Assembly: GCA_012934845.2 (NCBI GenBank)
Contig: WNNJ02001726.1
Span: 91,971 to 155,970, forward strand
DNA length: 64,000 nucleotides
Origin: Pomphorhynchus laevis
Taxonomy: Eukaryota; Acanthocephala; Palaeacanthocephala; Echinorhynchida; Pomphorhynchidae
Reading direction: 5' to 3'
Under the pieces are notes generated by a model that saw only the letters and a list, made by a program, of their open reading frames with translations, was not told the DNA's origin and did not search any database. This document shows positions 32,805 through 43,089 of the stretch, piece after piece. Each line of letters starts with the position of its first letter. Positions within the stretch are counted from its first letter, which is position 1. Made by a program: the position numbers and the translations under genes.

Positions 32805-33566
32805 AAATGTCGTATATGATATTTCTATATTTGATATTTCTTGTTTATGAATTTACGTATATGAATCTTCCATATATGAAATTTCATAAACTCCAAAGTT
32901 TTTATAAGTCTAAAGTTATCTTTCTCAAAGTTATGTAGCAGATATACGATTAGTGCCAGAGGATTTGCGTATAACCTACCTCAGGAGGAAAAAACTGATC
33001 ACGATAAGCTTAAGATGGATCAAGAACATATATCGAAACGCAAATGTCAAGTACCCCAGTGGCTCCACGATTATGTTGTAAAAAAATTAATGATTTATTA
33101 AAGTAAAAAACACAAAATTCATATATATTTTCGTTTTTTTTCTGACTTTTTCAACCCCAGCCAAGTATGGAGCACCAATCGAGTTTCCTTTCTTTTTTCT
33201 TTCTTTTTGCAGGTTTCGATTGAGATTTCTTTGGTTGAATGTCGAGGATAAGAATTTTAAACAAAAATTAAAAATGATAAACTGCTAAAATTCAATTCTA
33301 AAAAATAAAAATTCAAAATCATCATCAAAAACAAAATTTGGATAAAATTGATATTACCAATAAAATAAAAAATATTTTGTAACAAAATATTTTTTGTCAT
33401 TTAAACAATGACAAAAAAATGAAGATATAATACATTTAACTATACTTTTCTTAATTTCTCTAATTTTTCTGACAAAGCACTTGTAGACAAGCGCAATATA
33501 AAATTAATACATACATCCAATGTTAGAAAAATAATCAAACAAATTCCAAACAAGATAAACAAAAAA
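32805..33566. other. No gene; flank between families D and B
   Basis: AT-rich sequence with short atatgaa words at 32820-32895, then a mixed stretch and A-rich runs. No coding sequence is supported. The 3' end of family B (minus strand) must lie in the right part but has no clear tail. Confidence 0.45.
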
Positions 33567-35525
33567 TTATTCAAAACATTTGATTTTTAAATTGTAAAAT
33601 AAAACATATTTTTTAATTAATTTCTTTTTAATTTCAATTTCATTCATAAAAAATTTATTTATTAAAATTAATAATCGTTTTAAAAATAGATATCGTTGTT
33701 CTGGAGGACGATTGTTTGAGTAGAAGTACAATCCGCTCAATACAAACGCATTGAGCACAATTACACATCTACCCAAACCGGCATTTAATCGTCTCGCTCT
33801 TTCAAACATACTTAGCCCTTTTCTAACTAATTTGAAACACCTGGCCATATCTGACCTAGGATGCAAACGTGGTTCGAAAACGGATCCCAGAATGCGCACC
33901 CGACGCTTTCGATTCCCTGGAAGAGAATCGAGGAGACGAGTGTGCTTTCCAGGACGCCGAAATCTGTAATGAACAAAATTGCTCTTCGCTGGGTTTAAAG
34001 ACAAGCCAAACTTCGCTAAGCGATGAGCAACAATGTCCATTACAGACTTCATTCGCCCTTCAAACCTTGCATCCGACAGAGTATTTCTCTTAAATGCGAT
34101 CGAGATGTCGTCCGCATAAATGATAGCGTGGGTGTTCCTATCCAAAAGACCCTCCAGAACTCCCCTCGTCACTATCATATAAATGATAGGAGACAGAGGT
34201 GAGCCCTGGGGAAGTCCTTTGTTGAGATGATAGTACTTACCCCCGTCATCATCCAAGTAGAAAGTTCTTGCTTTTAATATACCCAGGACACGATGCAACA
34301 AATTACTCGGTATACCATCACTGGTTAACGTTGTAACTATTGCATCATGCCCCAAGTTCTCGAAGGCCGCCGACACATCCAGCGAATAGAGGACTGCAGG
34401 TCGTCTATCGCTGGTGAGAAAACTCTGCATGGACCTTACTGCCTTAACAGTTCCCCTTCCTCTACGAAACCCGTGAATGTGGTCTCCCAACATATCACGA
34501 TCTTCGTAGAATCGGGAAAGGATCCTAGCAAGAGCTCTCTCATACACCATAACAATATTATTAGATATTGTTATGGGTCTTGTGTCTTTAGCATTCGACA
34601 CCCATCTTCCCTTCGCAAGGAACACCACTTTTCCGACCGCAATATCACACCAAGATGCTAAAGGTACCCCTAGCATCTTGGCAGCAATATCCGTCCGAAC
34701 CCTATCGACGATCAATTTGGTCGCAGCAGCACATGCCGAAGACCCGTTAGACGAAGTCTTTGGCACGACTGGCCACGCACTCAAAATGTCATCGATAGTG
34801 ATGCCATCTTGCGAATTGTCGATGGTCGAAAACAAGAGTTCCATACGGATCTTCATCATTTTCCTCTCGGTCCATCCTTCAGCATTGGCTAGGTGTTTCA
34901 TTTTCATTTCATGAAGTACATTCCCAAAACCCTTAGAGGATATCCACTTAGAAGCCGCTGCCCTCCAAGAACGGAAGGTGGTTCGCCTAATGGTTTGCCA
35001 CCATTCCTTTGAAAAATTCTTGTAAGACAGCAACTTTTTAGCGTCTACCCTCTGCTCCAACTCTTGAATATCATTCTTGAGCAGAGCCATTTGAGCGATT
35101 CTCTGAGACGAAGGATTTGCATCCGTTCGTAAACCCCAAAGAATACGTTTCAAATGAAGAGCTTTAGGAGTGTACTTGATGTTGGGCGGTCGTTTAGTAG
35201 TTAAAAATTTATTTACATTACTAAAAATTTCATTATTTAAAATTAATAGAGAATTTGATTCTTTTAATTTATTTGTAAAATTTGTCAAAAACGTCTCATC
35301 TAAAATATTCAAACAATCGAAAAAATTAAAATTATTATTTATTATAAAATTATTATTGCAAATACTAAAATTTATTTCATTAAAAGTATTTTTTAAAATA
35401 GTACAAAAAATATCTTTATTATTTAAATTTATCGTTACTTCGCTTATTGATATATTAAAAGCTTGTATACCGGCCCGTGTCGGTTGGAATCTTATCTTGA
35501 AAACTAGTTCCTCCTTCTGTGACCA
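33567..35525 (-). CDS. Reverse transcriptase region of non-LTR element, family B
   Basis: The open frame is uninterrupted and joins the upstream ORF after one frameshift near 35525 (the frame itself stays open to 35750 as a shadow of the upstream ORF). RT blocks include KDTRPITISNNIVMVYERAL, HGFRRGRGTVKAV, motif A LYSLDVSAAFENLGHD, GLPQGSPLSPIIYM and motif C AIIYADDISIAFK. The tail SGLYFYSNNRPPEQRYLFLK corresponds to the family A ending SGLVFFSRG..PEQ, so the two belong to one clade. An asparagine-rich, AT-rich segment (about 35190-35470) separates the endonuclease from the linker, and the last 40 codons are also AT-rich. I did not see the expected SDH end motif of the endonuclease. Catalytic aspartates are present. 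Confidence 0.85.
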   Translation of the reverse strand, partial: WSQKEELVFKIRFQPTRAGIQAFNISISEVTINLNNKDIFCTILKNTFNEINFSICNNNFIINNNFNFFDCLNILDETFLTNFTNKLKESNSLLILNNEIFSNVNKFLTTKRPPNIKYTPKALHLKRILWGLRTDANPSSQRIAQMALLKNDIQELEQRVDAKKLLSYKNFSKEWWQTIRRTTFRSWRAAASKWISSKGFGNVLHEMKMKHLANAEGWTERKMMKIRMELLFSTIDNSQDGITIDDILSAWPVVPKTSSNGSSACAAATKLIVDRVRTDIAAKMLGVPLASWCDIAVGKVVFLAKGRWVSNAKDTRPITISNNIVMVYERALARILSRFYEDRDMLGDHIHGFRRGRGTVKAVRSMQSFLTSDRRPAVLYSLDVSAAFENLGHDAIVTTLTSDGIPSNLLHRVLGILKARTFYLDDDGGKYYHLNKGLPQGSPLSPIIYMIVTRGVLEGLLDRNTHAIIYADDISIAFKRNTLSDARFEGRMKSVMDIVAHRLAKFGLSLNPAKSNFVHYRFRRPGKHTRLLDSLPGNRKRRVRILGSVFEPRLHPRSDMARCFKLVRKGLSMFERARRLNAGLGRCVIVLNAFVLSGLYFYSNNRPPEQRYLFLKRLLILINKFFMNEIEIKKKLIKKYVLFYNLKIKCFE

Positions 35526-37090
35526 ATATACAACGTGGAGCAATAACCATTGCGACGACGGATAAATGTCCCTTCCGGGGGACATATGACCTCCCATGCT
35601 GGAGCGATCATGCTGCCCACCCGAGATCCACCGTCGTCGTTGAAATCTCCAATTAAAAATTGACCACCCAAATTGAAGATCTTCAACAGCATTGATCGAA
35701 TCTCTCTCCTCCCCTTTTTCGAACTCCAGGCCCCCGGCTTGATGTAACAATTTGCTACATAAACTGGGCGTCTAGAGATGAAAAACCGGAGGAGCTGGAA
35801 TGAACCTACTTCGCTAGTGCCATGCGATAGTAAAGATGCGCAAAAACGCTTCTTTACCACCGACACTAGGAAGAGTTCCATCCTGAGACCTTCTGCTGAC
35901 ACAAATGTGTCGCAGTCGTCGATCTTGCTGCTAAAAATACTCAAATGATCGGGTGATATTGCTTCCTGCAAGAGAAGCACATCTGCCGGTATGAGACTGA
36001 AATACTGTATCAGGTTCTTGACAGAACCTATATTCCAACTCATTAGGCAGATGTCTTCAAGCGAATACTCAATTCTTCGTTTTTTTCTTGCATTCGAAGC
36101 TTTGTGCCATGAACTGCCCCTCCGACTCGACGCCACCTGAAGTGATTCAGGTAACGTCAGCATCTTTATAGCAGTCCCTGGCGCTTTAATTGAAAGACAC
36201 TCAGAAACAGTCGATACTACTGAACAATAGTCCATATTATTGTCCTCATTCTGAGGGCCTTGTATTTGTGACAAATCGTTGAAACGATTAAAAGTAGTCA
36301 CCGAAATCGATGACTTGTCTTTCTCATGTTTCAACGATCTGTATTTGCGTAATGTTGTTGCGTTCAACTCCGATTTGAATTTCTTCAAATCGGATTCGTG
36401 GATTACAGCATCTTTTTTTAATTTTGCATTTTCCTGCCTTAAGGCAGCCATTTCTTTTTCAAGAGTAAGTACTCTCTCGATCAGCATCGCTGCTTGTCCA
36501 GCGTGTTGATCCAGAGAGTGACTTTTGGCTGCCCTAAGGTAGGACTGAGCTTCCTCACAAGCCTTCTTGTTCTCACCGTTTACCCAGGCCAAGTAAGACT
36601 TGAACTCTGGACAAACGTGTGAGTACGCCTTGTGAGGTTGCCTACAGTTTGCACATGTCGGCCTATTTTTATTTCCACATGCTTGTGTTTCGTGTTCTTC
36701 TCCGCAGTGGACGCAACGCGGTGACACTTCTCGACACATGTTCGAAAAATGTCCCCAGCGCTGACATCTATAACACTGCGGATACCGAAAGGCAGCATCG
36801 TCTTCGTCGAATATCTTTACAGATATTCGATGTCCGCAGATGCTGCCTCCATCTTCTTTCAATTTTTTCAAACTACATATAGTTCCCTTCAAAAGAAAGG
36901 AACTATATGATTGATTGTATGATTTGCATGTTTTCAGAATCCTTACATCATATTGATGTAAGAATTCTTCAACATCTTCTTTCTCCGCAAATGACGGCAC
37001 ATCCCTAAGGATGGCCGTCACTTGTAGAGAAATGTCGATAATTTCTATACCCTCTTCTCCAACTAAAGCCGCTTTGAATTTATCTTTCAA
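35504..37090 (-). CDS. Gag-like zinc-knuckle plus APE endonuclease fusion, family B
   Basis: One 528-codon frame holds both a gag-like ORF1 and the start of ORF2. Three zinc knuckles lie at about residues 105-165 (CYRCQRWGHFSNMC, CVHCGEEHETQAC, CANCRQPHKAYSHVC). A coiled-coil-like stretch follows (ERVLTLEKEMAALRQENAKL). From about residue 350 an APE-type endonuclease begins (CLMSWNIGSVKNLIQYF, PADVLLLQEA) and reaches the catalytic GGQFLIGDFNDDGG near residue 490. In related elements a stop separates gag from endonuclease; none exists here. The frame ends at 35504 by a single-base shift just after the CSTL segment, after which the RT frame takes over. The first methionine at 37090 is plausible but upstream coding cannot be excluded. 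Confidence 0.85.
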   Translation of the reverse strand: MKDKFKAALVGEEGIEIIDISLQVTAILRDVPSFAEKEDVEEFLHQYDVRILKTCKSYNQSYSSFLLKGTICSLKKLKEDGGSICGHRISVKIFDEDDAAFRYPQCYRCQRWGHFSNMCREVSPRCVHCGEEHETQACGNKNRPTCANCRQPHKAYSHVCPEFKSYLAWVNGENKKACEEAQSYLRAAKSHSLDQHAGQAAMLIERVLTLEKEMAALRQENAKLKKDAVIHESDLKKFKSELNATTLRKYRSLKHEKDKSSISVTTFNRFNDLSQIQGPQNEDNNMDYCSVVSTVSECLSIKAPGTAIKMLTLPESLQVASSRRGSSWHKASNARKKRRIEYSLEDICLMSWNIGSVKNLIQYFSLIPADVLLLQEAISPDHLSIFSSKIDDCDTFVSAEGLRMELFLVSVVKKRFCASLLSHGTSEVGSFQLLRFFISRRPVYVANCYIKPGAWSSKKGRREIRSMLLKIFNLGGQFLIGDFNDDGGSRVGSMIAPAWEVICPPEGTFIRRRNGYCSTLYIGHRRRN

Positions 37091-37527
37091 AGGTAAGCTT
37101 TTGAAGAAGATTCGGTAGAAATTTTCTCTTTTGAAAAACCGTTCGAAGATTTCTCCTCGAACAGTTTTTCTTATTTCCCTCTCTATCTCTCTTATTTTTT
37201 GTTTAGATTATGGTTTTCTTTACATGTTACTTTAATTGCAAAAGAGTCTTGCTTTATAGGCAAGAGCCTCTTTTGCACTGAAGATTCTTTTTCTATATTT
37301 TTTAAATTTTCCTCCAGCTGGGAAGAAGATTTTCTCTTCCCAACTGGCTTAAGGCAATTAGTTCCTTCCAACTGTACTCATGTACTTATATATATGAATA
37401 AATAAATAGAAACAAAAAAAACAAAAAGCAAATACAACAAACAAAAATAATAATAAAAAAAATAAAATATAAAAAATTAATAAATTAAACTAAACTATAT
37501 CAAAAGCAAAAACTCACCTTTCAGCTA

Positions 37528-37670
37528 TTAATATAGGTCTTGATTCCGAAAACTTGAAAATCAATATAGCTCTTGATTCCGAAAACTTGTACACAAATAT
37601 AGCTCTTGATTCCGAAAACTTGAACACCAATATAGCTCTTGATTCCGAAAACTTGAACAACACTTCCGAA
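37528..37670. repeat. Four tandem 35-bp repeats 5' of family B
   Basis: The phrase ctcttgattccgaaaactt (first copy gtcttgattcc...) occurs four times at a spacing of about 35 bp, followed by a partial ttccgaaaa. It lies about 450 bp upstream of the family B ORF (minus strand), where tandem monomers act as promoters in some LINEs. Confidence 0.8.
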
Positions 37671-38142
37671 AAAAAAACTGATTATGTTGTGTGAACACTA
37701 GGAAGATATGTATGATATGCAAGTGCTGCCACTTTATTGTTCGCCGGCTATTATTTGTTCGTATCGTTTGTTCGCCGATTACTGTTTCCTGTTAGCTATT
37801 GTATTATTCACTGTTGTTTTGACGCTTACTAACAAAAAAAAACCATGAGTACGAACAAGCGTGTCGGAGGAACAAAGAATTGTGAAAAAACAGTTTTTCA
37901 GTCAATTTTCTAGTAAAAACAATGGAAAAAGACGAAATAAAGTTAAATGCTGCTCTGAAATCGCCTGTTCCAAAGGTTAGTGAGCTTTCAATTGTTGCTA
38001 GGGATGGGGAAGTACTTCCCCCAATCCCAAAACTAAAAAATCTGATCATTATAAAGATCAAAAAGCCTATAGAAAGGCATTTATTGTTTAATTTCTTTCT
38101 ACGGCCGTTACAGAGCAACTATTAAATAGAGTCATTTTCAAC

Positions 38143-39395
38143 AAAATTCCCAAAATTTTTATTATCAGGGCATTAAATTAAAGTGTCAATCGCTGGAAAT
38201 TGGGCAACATGTCTCGTTGATACCGACAGCTCAGAAAATTTTATTGATGCGATAGTTGCCGCTTGCTTAAAGCTACAATTACGCCCTCATTCACAGGTCG
38301 TTAGTATGGCATCGTCATCGCATCATGATAAAATTAAGCATTGTGTTTTCAGTGATATAATTCTCGATAGTTCACTCTATAGTTCGGTAAAATTTCTCGT
38401 GATGACGATGTTATGTTCGGACATTGTGAACCAAATTTACGGTTAAATCAAAAATGTTTCTTTTTAAGTCTCACACAATACAGTAACTTACTATCACTGC
38501 TCTGTGCAATAGTGACAAAATAAAGTCGCTTTTATAATACAGTCGGCATAACAATACCATTGATGTAGTGTGCAACACCGCTTACGATTGTTGAGTCGCT
38601 GCAGTAATACGGTCGGCATAACACTATCATTGATGTAGTGTTCATTGAGCATCTTACCAACGCACTATGCAACAATAAGGAGACCAAAACGCCCAAACCG
38701 CCAGCACAGACATCATTCTCGGATACCCATTTCTACAAAAACATAAACATGTAACTTTCAAATATAATGGGCCGTGTGAGCCACTGATGGTTGGGGCATC
38801 CTCTACAATGTTAATCGAATGCCAATCATTGTTTTCGAACCTAAGGGAAAATATCCGACCGATTGCAATTCCTTCACGACGGTATAGCTACAATGATAAG
38901 ATATTCATTCGTTCTGAAATACAACGTCTATTAAGACTGGGGATAATCAAATCAAGTAACACCATTTAGAGAGCACATGGACATTAAAAATTGCGCATGG
39001 TAATTGATTTCTTGAATACTATTAACGTTTTACAACTTTGGACGCATTACGGTTACCAAATATCGACGAATTAGTAGAAAAAATCAGCAGAGCTCGCTAC
39101 TTTAGCCACCTTGACTGATCGGATGCATACTACAAAATTCAAATCGCTCGAAATGACAGACAATACACTGGCTTCGAAGCATACGGTAAACTCTATCAGT
39201 TCACTCAAAGCCCTTTGGCAATACCAATGCCGTGACGTGTTTCCAGCGGATTATGAACAATATAATTCGCAAGCAAAATCTAAAAGATACCGACTCATAT
39301 CTTGATGATATTATTATAACTGGCTCCACCGTTGAGGAACATTATGAAAATTTGAATAAATTCGTCACAGTTGTTGAGAAACTTAATATTTAAAT
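38143..39395 (+). mobile_element. Ty3/Gypsy (CsRn1-like) fragment nested in copy A2
   Basis: The fragment encodes a protease remnant (ATCLVDTDSSENFIDAIVA, family LIDTGSSxxF), then ILGYPFLQKHKHVTF and RPIAIPSRRYSYNDKIFIRS, then RT pieces (MVIDFLNTIN). These match the pol region of the Gypsy element at 48.2-51.7 kb. It starts inside protease and ends inside RT, so it is not a complete insertion. An 86-87-bp stretch of A2 ORF1 is present on both sides (38057-38142 and 39396-39482). Confidence 0.75.
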
Positions 39396-40321
39396 ATCAA
39401 AAAGCCTATAGAAAGGCATTTATTGTTTAATTTCTTTCTACGGCCGTTTACAGAGCAACTATTAAATAGAGTCATTTTCAACTCGGTAAAACTTTACGAA
39501 ACTGAACTAAACATTTCGTTTACGACCTCAGAACTCTTAAAGGGGTATGTTAAATACTTCGAATCTTCTCTGTCCGAGTATGGGTCCATATACTCTAAAC
39601 CCATACTTGCCACACTAAACGTATCTAACCTCCCTTGTCAATTGAAAGAGAATGATATCGAGTTACTAAAAGAAACATATAAAATATCGAAATTCCGTTC
39701 AATAATAGGCAAGAGCGGACATCAAATACCAGTTGGATTTTGTTCCGCTTCCCTATAGCGGGCTGAATTGCTGTCTAATTCAGTTTGTAATCCGTTCATG
39801 GGATTTAATCTCAGATTTACAATCATTGACAAAGAAGAGTTCACATATCCGCACTGCAGCCGGTGCCACAAATGGGGGCACTGGGCCTCAAGCTGCAGTG
39901 AGCCATCGACATGTGGGGTGTGTGGCTCCCCCAGTGTCCGGCTTTGTTGACAGGAGAAAAATGTGTATTCCATCCATTATGCTCTAACTGTGGAGGGAGC
40001 CATCTTGCATGGGGCAAAAAATGCAGCCATTTTAAATTATATCAAAGTGGATTTAACAAGTCTGCTGCCCAACCGAAATCTGATACCTTTGCAAATGATG
40101 TCACTCGTACGAGGGACGATGATCTCATGCGGGCAATTGATATACGTATAGAAACAATGTATAAGAAGATGAAAGTTTTAGTATCATCTGTTGTTGTCAC
40201 ATTATGTACTAACCCTATTATTCCATCATCAACGGCAATTCCATCATCCAAAAAGAGGGGGGGATTCGCCTCATCCCATCCCCCTATCAATATTGGCAAT
40301 CACCTGAAGAGTAAAAAATAA
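39396..40321 (+). pseudogene. Family A2 ORF1 (gag-like, zinc knuckles)
   Basis: After the Gypsy insert, ORF1 resumes with HLLFNFFLRPFTEQLLNR and continues to PAFxSAS-type residues before the knuckles. The knuckle region reads YPHCSRCHKWGHWASSC, CGVCGSPS and CSNCGGSHLAWGKKC in changing frames (39768-40321). It binds element RNA in relatives. Two frameshifts near 39760 and 39910 and the insertion break the protein. ORF1 begins with MSTNKRVGGT at 37845, with a stop soon after in this copy. Confidence 0.75.
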
Positions 40322-40445
40322 GGGGAAATGAAGATGCCGCCCATGGGCAAGTATCTGTTCCGGATGGTTCTAGTGACGGAAAGGGGAACCTTCTCGTTTC
40401 TAGCTCCTTCGCGTTAGGCAATCCCACATCAAACTAATCCACCAC

Positions 40446-42909
40446 AATGCAGAGTAATCTGGAGCCTTTTTCACTGAATATCCTTCAGTGGAATTCGGGA
40501 GGTGCTTCTGCTTTTAGACTTCTATCCGATAGAGATGCAGATGTTATAGTCCTCTAGGAGACGCGGTCTATCCGTCTACCCCAGGACATTACTTGATTTA
40601 TCCCAAAGCACATTTGTGCCCACTATACTCCGTACATAACCCCTCCTCACCCCTCTTCATCTCAAGGACTCTTGACCTTAATTAATTGCTCTTTAAGGTC
40701 TCCCTCCTATTAAACTATTCATGTCAAGCCATGTCTTGTTTAGTAGCTTCACTCTGTAAGAACGGTAAACGCCTCAGTCTAGCCAATGTCTACATTTGTC
40801 CTGGAGAGATACACAAGAACCGTGTCACCCTGGACAGTATTATCGACAGCGGCTATTACATGATACTTGGGAATTTCAACGACAGAACTGGTCGTTGGAT
40901 CAATGCAGCACTTCGCAGAGCTAGGAACGGTTATCTTATTCACAAACCACCGAACCCTACCATTCATTGCATATCAAAAAATTCTATCCCCGACATTTTA
41001 CTGCTTCACTCGAGGTGGTTGTTTAAACCTCTCTGCGCGGAGCAGTAGCGTCAACATCTGTCCGCCTGTTATGACCATATTCGTTGGAGGATTGAGGAAG
41101 ATACGTTGCTTCGAAGGAGGTTTCACTTTGACCCGATCAGAGTGGCCTTCTTTCAGGCGGTTATCCAACTCTTTCCCATAATTGATAATGAGAGTCTGAC
41201 CGAATTTAATACCTACCTCTTTTCGCAAGCTAACGCGATTTTATCGACTACCTATAAAGGTCGTATATACAATCCCACTCCGACGAAACTCAAGGTCTTA
41301 GCGAAACTGATTAACCTCCCTAATCTCTCTGTTTCCGCCAGACAGGCTCTCTCGAATGAATACTGGAGCAATAGATAAAGGTTCCAGCTGAGTAGGGATA
41401 GGACGATTATTGCTCGTCTTAATATTTCTCAGTCTTCTTTTTGGAAGATTTTCAAGAAGGAGAAGTTTGTTTGCTGGAAGGATAGAGCATTGGGTTGGAT
41501 AGGTAATGTAGGCCTTGATAAAGTTTTGGAGGAGTCACTAGCCCTACACAACTATGGAGCCACCCAATCATCTCAACCAATCTTGCCTTGGTGTATCTTC
41601 AGGAGTAGGGATCTATCTGTTACGTATATCCTTAACTCCTGGGGTCCACTCCCGGGCACCTCCAAATCCGTCGCTCCACTTTCTTCTCTGGTCTGTCAGC
41701 TTTTGACAGCTGCTCAGAGAAGAGAGGTGGCCGTCACAATGCTTTAAGCATCCCCATCCGATGTAGCAGGCATCAATATTAGTAAGCGTGTTTTTATTCC
41801 TAAGAAAAAATCCTGCTCATGCCTTAAAGATCTGCGACCCATTTCGATTCAAAATGCCCTCGTGTCGATTTACGAAAAAGCGCTTGCGCGTAAAATCCGC
41901 GACTATTTAAGTAAGGCGTAATTTGATCCCTCCAGGTTTTCATGGGTTCGTCAAAGGACGCTCGGTCCATTCAGCAGCTGGTGAGGTGGAGCAGTTTTGT
42001 CGGGATAGTAGTCATCATCTAGTTGTGGCTGTTTTTCTTGACTTTTCTGCTGCATTTGACCGCGTCCCTATTCCTTTTGTGATCTCTTCTCTCAGGTCCA
42101 TCGGGTTGCCTGCAAGAATTGTGAACAGAGTGAAGATCCTGCTGTATACCAAGCGTTTTTACTATGAAGACGACCCAGATGCGCGTCAGTTCTACCCTAT
42201 TACGGGTGTGCCACAAGGTTCCCCACTTTCTCCTTTCTTATACCTTGCTGCCTCTATTAAACTATTCAAAATATTTTAACGTGAACAACGTCTAGTGGTG
42301 TACGCTGATGACACCACAGCCCTGTTCACTGGACGTAGGTGTAAAGACGTAGTCTCTGACATCAGCCGTGTATTTTCAAGATTAAAAGACCAGCTACCAC
42401 AATTCAATCTTATTTTAAACTATGTAAAATCGCAGGTGGTAGTCTTTCATGGCTCCCCTGCAACAAAGAAAAAACTTAAGAGACTAGCACTCTCTGCGCT
42501 CTCCTCCATATTTGCCTCTGAACCACTCCCCACCTTTACAAGTCGAGTAAAATACCTGGGGTTCACCGTTACGGTGAACTGGTTGGGGAAAGTCGACCTG
42601 GATAGATTCAAACGTATCCTGAAGAAAGCTAGGTGGGCCCTGAAACAGGCTCAACATCTGTCATTGAAAGGGAAAACCCAGGTGCGCCTCTGGGGCACTT
42701 GGGCTATCTCGGGATTTGTCTTCTTTTCGAGAGGACGTCTCCCAGAGCAAAGGCTAAGGTTTCTTAAGCTCCTCGTCTCTTGTTTACCCAGCATAGTCCG
42801 TCTCGATTGGATTCTTCGGGAGGGGGTGAAAGACCCCGGGTGGTTCAGTCGAAAGGCGGCGTGTTGGATCGGTTGGTGGGCTCAGATCCCCATGGATTTG
42901 AGGCCATAG
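40446..42909 (+). pseudogene. Family A2 ORF2 (APE endonuclease and RT)
   Basis: ORF2 starts MQSNLEPFSLNILQWNSGG at 40446. The endonuclease signature has mutated from GDFN to GNFND at about 40870, and an in-frame TAG lies near 40556. RT blocks HGFVKGRSVHSAAGEV, motif A AVFLDFSAAFDR, GVPQGSPLSPFLYLAAS and motif C VYADDTTALFTGRRC are preserved. The C-terminus ends PGWFSRKAACWIGW. Frames change near 41050, 41390, 41750, 41920 and 42280. Confidence 0.85.
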
Positions 42910-43089
42910 AGGAGAAAGTAGAATACATGAATGGTTGAAGACCGAATTTGTGCTGCCGTTTTTTCTGATTATGATATGACTCGTCTGTTTTTTTTCTTGC
43001 ATGCTACTTATAGGTTATTGATGTATTTAATAAAATCGTTGTTGTTGCTTACTAACCTTACTTACTTGTACAGTGTGTTTAATTTTACT

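Larger units (their letters stand above)
37845..43066 (+). mobile_element. Non-LTR retrotransposon, family A, copy A2 (near full length)
   Basis: The copy contains ORF1 (start at 37845), ORF2 (40446-42909) and a 3' UTR with AATAAA at about 43030, followed by a short gtt/ctta-rich tail. A Gypsy fragment (38143-39395) interrupts ORF1. Immediately downstream copy A3 starts in the same orientation, with only about 25 bp between, making a head-to-tail pair. Both ORFs contain stops and frameshifts. Confidence 0.85.

Noticed and set aside
33751-36882. Overlapping + strand ORFs opposite family B
   Set aside because: They are antisense shadows of the family B reading frames and show no domain of their own.
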